This document shows, one piece after another, positions 1 through 5,131 of a DNA stretch of 7,132 nt. The DNA lies in NCBI GenBank assembly GCA_019309685.1, contig JAFDFT010000152.1:1-7132 (forward strand). The letters are read 5' to 3'. This DNA comes from Deltaproteobacteria bacterium. Lineage in GTDB: Bacteria > Desulfobacterota > Desulfobacteria > Desulfobacterales > JAABPS01. Under the pieces are notes generated by a model that ran no database searches, had not been told where the DNA came from, and was given only the letters and a program-made list of their open reading frames with translations. Position numbers and translations under genes: made by a program. Numbering within the stretch: position 1 is the first letter of the stretch; every line of letters starts with the position of its first letter.

Positions 1-72
1 TTTTGCCATACCGATATTTACCTTGCCATTCGGATAATGGCTGATGTCATTGGTTTCCAGTATATTCAGTAA
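1..72 (-). other. In-frame coding continuation beyond the UGA of the ferredoxin-type gene (runs off the window)
   Basis: Reading past the TGA at 73-75 in the same frame gives 24 codons with no further stop, up to the window edge. They include the protein-like stretch HYPNGKVNIGMAK. Composition and codon use look like the gene before the stop, not like a 3' untranslated region. This suggests that the full-length protein once was, or still is, longer than 210 residues. The reading frame is seen directly; that it is translated is inference. It could be selenoprotein sequence, the stranded 3' end of a gene broken by a nonsense mutation, or the product of a base-call error. Confidence 0.55.
41..69 (-). 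promoter_or_regulatory. Hairpin immediately after the in-frame UGA; weak bSECIS-like candidate
   Basis: On the minus-strand transcript, CUGA begins three bases after the UGA and pairs with UCAG at the far end. Inside lie a 3x3 internal loop, a short helix with one C/A mismatch (UACUGG with CCAAUG), and an AAA or G-rich apical loop about 19 bases from the UGA. Bacterial SECIS elements sit directly downstream of the UGA, with an apical loop roughly 16-37 bases away and a G early in the loop, so the geometry fits. The helix is short and interrupted, and such hairpins occur by chance. No folding energy was computed. Confidence 0.25.
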
Positions 73-705
73 TCAGGGAACGCCTTTTTCATCAGCGCGT
101 GATATGACGCTCATGGTTGCAACCGCGTCAATTTCAGCATCCAGGAAACGCACCATCTCATGTATAAATTCAATGACCTTCTCATCTGATACCATGAACT
201 CGGCGATGGCACTGATGACCTTTTCCCCCAGTATTTCCGATTTCAGGGCGCCTGTTTTTCTGTCAGCGATTAAGGGAACAACAGGGTTATCTTCAGAAAA
301 TTCAACGCCCATATCAGTTACTTTTCTGACAACTTTGTCCAGATCTTTCAGATACGCACCAACAGAAGGCCGGCCGATTTCTATGGAAAACCCAATTTTA
401 CCTTTTTTGAAAAGATTTGTTACATCGTTGGTTTTCATTTCTTCTGTACCGCGTCCTGCAACGCCTGTACTTTTATGGGTTTGAACAGGATCTGAAAAAA
501 CAGCGCGCAGAATCCTGGGGTAGGGTATTTCTTCAACCTGTTTGATAGCCGTCTGCTCGCAGATATCAAAACGCAGGCATACACCACATTCCACGCATGA
601 TTCATAATCGATAAATACCTCTTTATTTTCAAGCTGGATGGCGCCCATAGGGCAAACGGGTAAGCAGTCCAGACAATTTTTACATAGTGTTTTATCAATA
701 TACAT
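73..705 (-). CDS. Two-[4Fe-4S] ferredoxin-domain protein with unrecognised C-terminal domain (stop codon suspect)
   Basis: Residues 1-54 form a bacterial-type double-cluster ferredoxin domain. The first cluster has Cys8, Cys11, Cys14 and Cys18 followed by Pro19; the second has Cys37, Cys40 and Cys43, with Cys49 the probable crossover ligand at a slightly wide spacing. Residues 55-210 are soluble and contain the stretch GRGTEEMKTNDVT (about 84-96). I associate that stretch, from memory, with uncharacterised iron-sulfur proteins of anaerobes, but I cannot name the domain. The likely role is cytoplasmic electron transfer or a redox-linked regulatory subunit. The gene starts 13 bases after the transporter gene stops, so it is the fifth gene of the operon. 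Its start is ATG at 703-705 with only a weak AGAAAG upstream. The TGA stop at 73-75 is followed by in-frame protein-like sequence to the window edge, so the true product may be longer. Confidence 0.85.
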   Translation of the reverse strand: MYIDKTLCKNCLDCLPVCPMGAIQLENKEVFIDYESCVECGVCLRFDICEQTAIKQVEEIPYPRILRAVFSDPVQTHKSTGVAGRGTEEMKTNDVTNLFKKGKIGFSIEIGRPSVGAYLKDLDKVVRKVTDMGVEFSEDNPVVPLIADRKTGALKSEILGEKVISAIAEFMVSDEKVIEFIHEMVRFLDAEIDAVATMSVISRADEKGVP

Positions 706-718
706 TGCAAACTTTCTA

Positions 719-2002
719 TTAATTAATAAATTTAGATATTACCCGTACCCATATCAAGAGAAGGAATCCGCCAACGCCAACAATGAAACCGATAAAGGCA
801 AGTATAAGATTTAACTTGCTTGGACGGAATTCCTTATCCACCAGTTTTGTGACACAGTAAATGTTCAAACCGAATATCAACGGATAATTGATCAGGCCAA
901 GAGAGACAGCAATCAAAACCATAACCATGGGCCGCTGGATAACTGTTGTCATAAGAAGACCGGCAGTTGTTACCAGAAGAATATAAATGATTGAAAGTGT
1001 TTTATTTTTATTATCTTCAAGTATAAATACTTTTGGAATAAGATGTTTAAATAGCCTGAGGATGCCGTCCATGGCACTAACATATCCTCCCCAAAAAGCA
1101 GCAAACATCATCAAAATAAATGCGGGGAAGATCCATTTGCCGATTGTCTGTGTGTAAATCTCAGATAGTTTCAAGGATACGTCGATTCCTTCAGGAACGA
1201 TGCCAAGAGGCTTTAGAACCGTCGCGCCGATAGATAGAAATATAATAGCCACCAGGCCTGAGAGCACAAAGCCAACGCGGATATCAAAAATCGATTTTTT
1301 TAAAGAGGTTAACAGAGCGCTTTTAGCATCACTGCTGTCCGATCCTTCAAGCCATTCTTTTCTCTTTTGTTGAGCCCATTCGGAGAGAAAGATAGATGAG
1401 GCCGGGTCCGTTGGTACTCTTAAAATGGCAACAAAAACAACCATGACGCCTGCTGCTGCGGGTATGGTTGGAATCATTCCTGAAAAGAATTCTCCCGGAG
1501 CGGGAAGTGAATTTAAAAAGGCCACGATAGATACAAGCACAATGATGAGAACAAGGAATTTGGATATTTGTTCGATCACTTTATATTTTTCACCGAGGAC
1601 AATCCCGACAGTTATTACATATAAAAGTATACACCAGATATTAAAACTGATCTTTGGAAACGCCGCGTATAGAACCGAACCGCTAAGACCTAGAAGCGAT
1701 GACATGATCATCGGTGGAATGATAAACATGAAAAGTACAAACACCCCTAAAAGAAATCTTCCAACTTTAATTTTGGCATAACCGTCAACGAGTGTTTCAC
1801 CTGTAGCGACTGCGTACCTGGGTCCATATTCAAAGTTTGGATAATAGACTAAATGGACCAAAACAACCAGCCATAAGAACGCGTGGCCATAAAGGGCGCC
1901 TGAATAGGCAAGTAGTGCAAGATGGGTTTCTCCGATACATAACGAAGCGAAAATTATTCCAGGACCGATAATTTTTAACAGGCTTATGATTTTATCCTTC
2001 AT
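719..2002 (-). CDS. Nramp-fold (APC superfamily) membrane transporter lacking canonical metal-binding residues
   Basis: The 427-residue protein has about 11 hydrophobic segments (roughly 11-35, 41-57, 82-104, 120-137, 147-166, 178-196, 243-262, 288-311, 335-354, 358-379 and 398-417), as in Nramp/MntH transporters. It begins with the GPG motif of Nramp TM1 at residues 13-15. Where Nramp TM1 has the metal-binding DPGN, this protein has G24-E25-T26-H27. Where TM6 has MPHN, it has V196-P197-T198-D199. The Asp, Asn and Met ligands for Mn/Fe are therefore absent, and calling it an Mn transporter would be unsafe. The fold assignment comes from motif position and topology. That the cargo is an organic acid, a metal-acid complex or another ion is inference from its place among carboxylic-acid enzymes. 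The start is ATG at 2000-2002 with a strong ribosome site, 17 bases after the small-subunit gene. Confidence 0.82.
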   Translation of the reverse strand: MKDKIISLLKIIGPGIIFASLCIGETHLALLAYSGALYGHAFLWLVVLVHLVYYPNFEYGPRYAVATGETLVDGYAKIKVGRFLLGVFVLFMFIIPPMIMSSLLGLSGSVLYAAFPKISFNIWCILLYVITVGIVLGEKYKVIEQISKFLVLIIVLVSIVAFLNSLPAPGEFFSGMIPTIPAAAGVMVVFVAILRVPTDPASSIFLSEWAQQKRKEWLEGSDSSDAKSALLTSLKKSIFDIRVGFVLSGLVAIIFLSIGATVLKPLGIVPEGIDVSLKLSEIYTQTIGKWIFPAFILMMFAAFWGGYVSAMDGILRLFKHLIPKVFILEDNKNKTLSIIYILLVTTAGLLMTTVIQRPMVMVLIAVSLGLINYPLIFGLNIYCVTKLVDKEFRPSKLNLILAFIGFIVGVGGFLLLIWVRVISKFIN

Positions 2003-2008
2003 GATTTT

Positions 2009-2014
2009 CTCCTT
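2009..2014 (-). promoter_or_regulatory. Strong ribosome binding site of the transporter gene
   Basis: AAGGAG lies six bases before the ATG at 2000-2002, within the 17-base gap after the small-subunit gene. It is the clearest Shine-Dalgarno sequence in the operon and fixes the transporter start. The dehydrogenase and dehydratase genes have only GGA-type sites. Confidence 0.8.
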
Positions 2015-2020
2015 TTGCGG

Positions 2021-2527
2021 TTATTCGGAAATCCTGCTTTTCATATCTTTCATCAGAGGAACAATCCCCCCCATTTTTATGACATCGAGTATATCCTTGT
2101 ATAAGGGCGTGCCATTAATGATCTCACCGGTGGTCAGATTTTTGATTTCTGCTTCTTCAACATCTACTTCAACCATGTTGCCTTCAGAGAAACCATCTGG
2201 TGAGTTTTCTACTGTCATAACCGGAATGCCCAAAGCCACAGCGTTTCGAAAAAATATCCTGGCAAAGGATCGTGCAATGATTGCCCCTATCCCCATTCTT
2301 TTAAGGGCTTCCGGAGCGTTTTCCCTGGATGAGCCACAACCGAAATTTGCGCCCCCGGCAATGATATCATCCTTTTTAAAATTTATCGCGAAGTCCGGGT
2401 TTTCTGATTCAAGTACATGTTTGACAACTTCCTCCATGGGTGAGCTTATATATGCGCCCGGTACGATGGCGTCCGTATTTATATCATCGCCAAAAATCCA
2501 GATTTTCCCCTTTATCGTATCCATCAT
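2021..2527 (-). CDS. Aconitase-family dehydratase small subunit (LeuD-like), substrate uncertain
   Basis: This is the swivel-domain subunit of a two-subunit hydro-lyase of the isopropylmalate isomerase/homoaconitase type; about 168 residues matches the archaeal-type LeuD length. Family signatures are the N-terminal FGDDINTDAIVPG segment and the active-site segment GCGSSRE (63-69), followed by ARSFARIFFRNA with its conserved SFxRIFFRN pattern. The short loop after the first helix region, which sets substrate choice in these subunits, reads YISS (26-29). From memory the isopropylmalate and homoaconitate enzymes of Methanocaldococcus have YLVY and YLRT there, so neither substrate is supported. 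I chose ATG 2525-2527; ATG 2522-2524 has better spacing from the GGAAAA site, and an upstream TTG at 2534-2536 is less likely. The gene sits 11 bases after the large-subunit gene, consistent with coupled synthesis of an obligate partner. Confidence 0.9.
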   Translation of the reverse strand: MMDTIKGKIWIFGDDINTDAIVPGAYISSPMEEVVKHVLESENPDFAINFKKDDIIAGGANFGCGSSRENAPEALKRMGIGAIIARSFARIFFRNAVALGIPVMTVENSPDGFSEGNMVEVDVEEAEIKNLTTGEIINGTPLYKDILDVIKMGGIVPLMKDMKSRISE

Positions 2528-2538
2528 ATTTTCCAAGT

Positions 2539-3792
2539 TTAGACGTCGTCAGGATGAACAATTTTACCCGCTACAGCGGATGCTGCAACAACATATGGAT
2601 TTGCAAGATAGATTTTAGATTCAGGACTTCCCATCCGTCCAACAAAGTTTCGGTTTGTGGTTGAAACACAACTTTCACCAGACGTGAGAATTCCGGAATG
2701 AGATCCCATACATGCACCGCAGCTTGGATGATTGATAAGACCGCCTGCATCAATAATAATTTCAAGCAGACCTTCTTTCATGGCATCTTTATATACTTCA
2801 TAAGACGCAGGAACCACAATAAGTCGAACATCTTTACTGATTTTCTTCCCTTTCAGTATTTGAGCCGCGGCGCGAATGTCTTCAAGCCTTCCATTGGTGC
2901 ATGAACCCAGATAGGCCTGGTGAATCACCACATCATCGAGTTCAGAGACAGGAACAACATTATCCACATTTGGGTGAACAGCGATTTGCGGCACAAGGCC
3001 GTTTATATCTATATCGTACGAAGCCTCATAATTGGCGTCAGCATCGGGCGACAAGGGTTCATAATCCCCTTTAACCCTCCCATTTAGAAACTGAGTGGTT
3101 TTGTCATCGCATTCAAAGAATCCAAATTTTGCGCCAATCTCCACTGACATATTGGCCATGGTCATTTTAGAGGATAGCGGGAGCTGTTCGGCTGCTGGTC
3201 CAGAGAATTCAACTGATTTATACTGGGCTACTTCAGACGAGTGAATTCCCGCTATATAAAGAATGATATCCTTTCCCATTACGTATCGATCTGGCTCACC
3301 GAAAATATTAAACCGTATGGTTTCAGGTACCTTGAACCAGAGTTCGCCTGTGAAAAAGATATATGCTATTTCGGTAAATCCCAGACCCGTTGACGCGCAG
3401 CCAAATGCACCGTAGGTTGTTGTGTGGGAGTCCGCGCCGACAATAAACCTTCCAGGTGCGACAAATCCAAGTTCAGCCATTGCCTGATGACAAATGCCAG
3501 CGTTTTCTCCATAAAAATGTTTAATTTCGAATGTGCGGACAAATTCTCTGATCATTTTGTGAATGCCGGCAGATCGTTCATTTGGGGCGGGTGTAAAATG
3601 GTCAAACAAGATAACGATTTTATCTTTATCCCACACCTTGTCAATGCCTGCTTCCATCATCCTCAGATATACACCCGCAGCAGATTCGTGGCACATGACA
3701 AAGTCGGGTCTGGCTGTTACATAGTCACCTGCGGTGACATTCTTATTCCCGGATGCTTTCCCCAGAATTTTTTCCGCTATAGTGAGTCCCAT
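2539..3792 (-). CDS. Aconitase-family dehydratase large subunit (LeuC/HacA-like), [4Fe-4S]-dependent
   Basis: This catalytic subunit binds the [4Fe-4S] cluster that activates the hydroxyl of a 2-hydroxy-2-substituted succinate, moving it to the neighbouring carbon by dehydration and rehydration. Its 417 residues match the shorter archaeal-type LeuC/HacA class rather than the roughly 465-residue enterobacterial LeuC. Cluster ligands are visible as Cys298 in GSCTNG and Cys358 and Cys361 in PSCGACMG. Other family landmarks are GICHQ (99-103), GADSHTTTYGAFGC (119-132) and the C-terminal STTNRNFVGRMG. At 35-40 it reads HESAAG, where I would expect a His-Asp pair, a possible sign of an altered site. 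The start is ATG at 3790-3792 with GGA eight bases upstream, 40 bases after the dehydrogenase gene. The substrate could be isopropylmalate, homocitrate, citrate or citramalate; the family call is firm, the substrate is not. Confidence 0.92.
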   Translation of the reverse strand: MGLTIAEKILGKASGNKNVTAGDYVTARPDFVMCHESAAGVYLRMMEAGIDKVWDKDKIVILFDHFTPAPNERSAGIHKMIREFVRTFEIKHFYGENAGICHQAMAELGFVAPGRFIVGADSHTTTYGAFGCASTGLGFTEIAYIFFTGELWFKVPETIRFNIFGEPDRYVMGKDIILYIAGIHSSEVAQYKSVEFSGPAAEQLPLSSKMTMANMSVEIGAKFGFFECDDKTTQFLNGRVKGDYEPLSPDADANYEASYDIDINGLVPQIAVHPNVDNVVPVSELDDVVIHQAYLGSCTNGRLEDIRAAAQILKGKKISKDVRLIVVPASYEVYKDAMKEGLLEIIIDAGGLINHPSCGACMGSHSGILTSGESCVSTTNRNFVGRMGSPESKIYLANPYVVAASAVAGKIVHPDDV

Positions 3793-3832
3793 GATATAAT
3801 TCCAAATTTAAACATTAACTACCAAAACCAAT

Positions 3833-4906
3833 TCATAGATAAGTTGCTACAGCATTTGTGAATTCCGATGTTGTGGAGCTGCCCCCCTGATCCGGTGTTA
3901 AAAAATATCCTTCAGCATAAACTCTTTCTACTGCAGAGAAAAGCTGTTTGGATTGCTTGGTAAATCCAAGATACTCGAGCATCATGGCTCCGGAAAGAAT
4001 TTGAGCCGTAGGATTAATACTATTTTTTCCCACAAGGTCCGGTGCTGTTCCATGAGCGGATTCAAAGTAGGCATAGTCTTTTCCATAGCAGCCGCTTGCG
4101 GCAAGACCTAGGCCGCCCATTAAGCCGCCTGCTGCATCGGAAAGGATATCGCCGTAAAGATTAGGCATGACCACCACATCAAGATCCTGAGGTGATTTCA
4201 CCAGCCGATGAGCCAGGTCATCGATGATAAAGGTTTCAAAATCGATATCAGGATAAGAGGGTGCCAATTGCTGGGCAATTTCTTTGAAAAGACCGTCTGT
4301 ATAAAAAAGCATATTGTATTTGGATGAACAGGTGACTTTGCCTGGCAAGCCCTCGGCTTTCCTTCGCCGGGCAAGTTCAAAAGCAAACTCAATTATCTGT
4401 TTTGTTTTTTTTTCAGTAATTACTTTTATTGCGAAACGACCAGGTGCCATTTCAGAAAGAAGACGCCCCTCAGTAAAACTTTTTAAGGGAATCGTATCCA
4501 GGTCCTCAATATTGCCCTCTATTCCTGAATAAAGATCTTCAAGGTTTTCACGAACAATAACAAAATCAATGTGTTCCGGATGGGCTAACGGGCTTTTATA
4601 CCCGGGCACCCATTTGACAGGACGAACATTTGCGTATGTTGATTTCCCCCACCTTAAATAAAAAAGTGCTTCAAAGCTAATGCCGCTGGATGCGCCGAAA
4701 AGGGTTGAATCAGACGTATCAATAGCTTGACGGGTTTCGTCCGGAAATGCTGTATCATGAGTCTTAAGGGCTTCTTGACCAACTGGCGGATACATCCATT
4801 CTATGTTTAAGTTGAATTTATCAATGAGTTTAACAGTTGATCGAACAGTATCCGGTGCAGCATCTTCCCCTTCAATTACAACAACGCGTTTCTTTTCAGT
4901 TTCCAT
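3833..4906 (-). CDS. NAD-dependent beta-decarboxylating dehydrogenase (isocitrate/isopropylmalate family), substrate uncertain
   Basis: This cytoplasmic enzyme of 357 residues should oxidise a 3-substituted malate and release CO2 to give a 2-oxo acid. Visible landmarks are the substrate arginines in LRWGKSTYANVRP (84-96), RENLEDLYSGIEG (119-131) with the catalytic Tyr126, Lys196 in the SSKYN segment, metal-binding Asp253 and Asp257 in YGDILSD, and the cofactor loop HGTAPDLVGKNSINPTA (285-301). Asp290 after GTAP, where NADP enzymes have Lys-Tyr, argues for NAD. The overall pattern recalls Thermus/Rickettsia-type isocitrate dehydrogenases. However, the recognition segment SFEALFYLR (77-85) lacks the Ser and Asn that bind the isocitrate gamma-carboxylate, and does not match the isopropylmalate pattern. 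The start is ATG at 4904-4906, since an in-frame TAA lies two codons upstream. It is the first gene of the operon. A run of nine A in the coding strand (4405-4413) leaves the frame intact. Confidence 0.9.
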   Translation of the reverse strand: METEKKRVVVIEGEDAAPDTVRSTVKLIDKFNLNIEWMYPPVGQEALKTHDTAFPDETRQAIDTSDSTLFGASSGISFEALFYLRWGKSTYANVRPVKWVPGYKSPLAHPEHIDFVIVRENLEDLYSGIEGNIEDLDTIPLKSFTEGRLLSEMAPGRFAIKVITEKKTKQIIEFAFELARRRKAEGLPGKVTCSSKYNMLFYTDGLFKEIAQQLAPSYPDIDFETFIIDDLAHRLVKSPQDLDVVVMPNLYGDILSDAAGGLMGGLGLAASGCYGKDYAYFESAHGTAPDLVGKNSINPTAQILSGAMMLEYLGFTKQSKQLFSAVERVYAEGYFLTPDQGGSSTTSEFTNAVATYL

Positions 4907-4951
4907 TGTTTAAGTCCAGAATTTTAACAGTTTCAGGTTTCACGTAAGTAG

Positions 4952-5000
4952 TATCTAATATCGCGTATATATTTTATAGTGTCCTTCTAGAAATTAGATA
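4952..5000. promoter_or_regulatory. 8-bp inverted repeat, possible operator pair upstream of the dehydrogenase operon
   Basis: TATCTAAT (4952-4959) and its exact reverse complement ATTAGATA (4993-5000) are separated by 33 bases, with about 41 bases between arm centres, close to four helical turns. The intervening DNA is A/T rich and includes TATAAA on the operon strand and the 8-bp palindrome TTCTAGAA (4985-4992). The spacing would suit a dimeric or looping repressor at the operon promoter. A/T-rich repeats of this length also arise by chance, and no regulator gene is present in the window. Confidence 0.3.
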
Positions 5001-5024
5001 TTTTGTTCGAGTTCAAGAAAGGCG

Positions 5025-5066
5025 ATCCGCCTCAGGCGGATTAACCTGAGGAATACACGAAGTATT
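5025..5066. repeat. Cluster of overlapping palindromes (REP-like element or weak terminator)
   Basis: Three stems lie side by side. ATCCGCC/GGCGGAT (5025-5031 with 5035-5041) is a perfect 7-bp stem with a TCA loop. CCTCAGG/CCTGAGG (5030-5036 with 5045-5051) is a perfect 7-bp stem that shares bases with the first, so the two exclude each other. AATAC/GTATT (5052-5056 with 5062-5066) is a 5-bp stem. On the minus strand the first stem is followed by CGCCTTTCTT, a poor U-tract, so a rho-independent terminator for the radical SAM gene is possible but not strong. GC-rich palindromes in an A/T-rich spacer look like a dispersed intergenic repeat; other copies would have to be sought elsewhere in the genome. 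Confidence 0.5.
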
Positions 5067-5131
5067 TTGAGGATTAAAATTTGAGCCTGACACATAAATC
5101 GGGCAAAATAACAATTTATAGATGGGCACTA

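Larger units (their letters stand above)
4907..5131. other. Non-coding spacer between the radical SAM gene and the five-gene operon
   Basis: I see no gene on either strand in these 225 bases; open frames crossing it are antisense extensions of the radical SAM region. It must hold the promoter of the downstream minus-strand operon if that operon is transcribed separately. No convincing -35/-10 pair stands out: TATAAA (complement of 4973-4978) and TCTAAT (complement of 4993-4998) are isolated -10-like hexamers without a matching -35 at normal spacing. The palindromes in it are listed separately. Confidence 0.7.

Noticed and set aside
435..710. 91-residue minus-strand open frame
   Set aside because: It is an alternative frame of the ferredoxin-domain gene; the real frame has eight correctly spaced cysteines and this one has no recognisable pattern.
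719..2002. Calling the transporter mntH (manganese/iron uptake)
   Set aside because: The DPGN and MPHN metal-binding motifs are absent.
1986..2618. 210-residue plus-strand open frame (with smaller ones at 44-484, 1425-1781, 2440-2664, 2698-2904, 3424-3861 and 4314-4532)
   Set aside because: All are antisense to well-supported genes and their translations are low-complexity mirror products without motifs.
4405..4413. Homopolymer run (nine A on the coding strand) as a frameshift site in the dehydrogenase gene
   Set aside because: The family sequence continues in the same frame on both sides, so no shift occurs here.
2021..4906. Calling these genes leuB, leuC and leuD (leucine biosynthesis) or aconitase plus isocitrate dehydrogenase
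   Set aside because: Family membership is clear but the substrate-recognition segments match neither case, and no partner synthase is present, so no gene symbols were assigned.
4960..5021. A sigma-70 promoter for the five-gene operon built from TTGAAC (complement of 5011-5016) and TATAAA or TCTAAT
   Set aside because: The hexamers are 32 and 12 bases apart respectively, outside the normal 16-18 base range.
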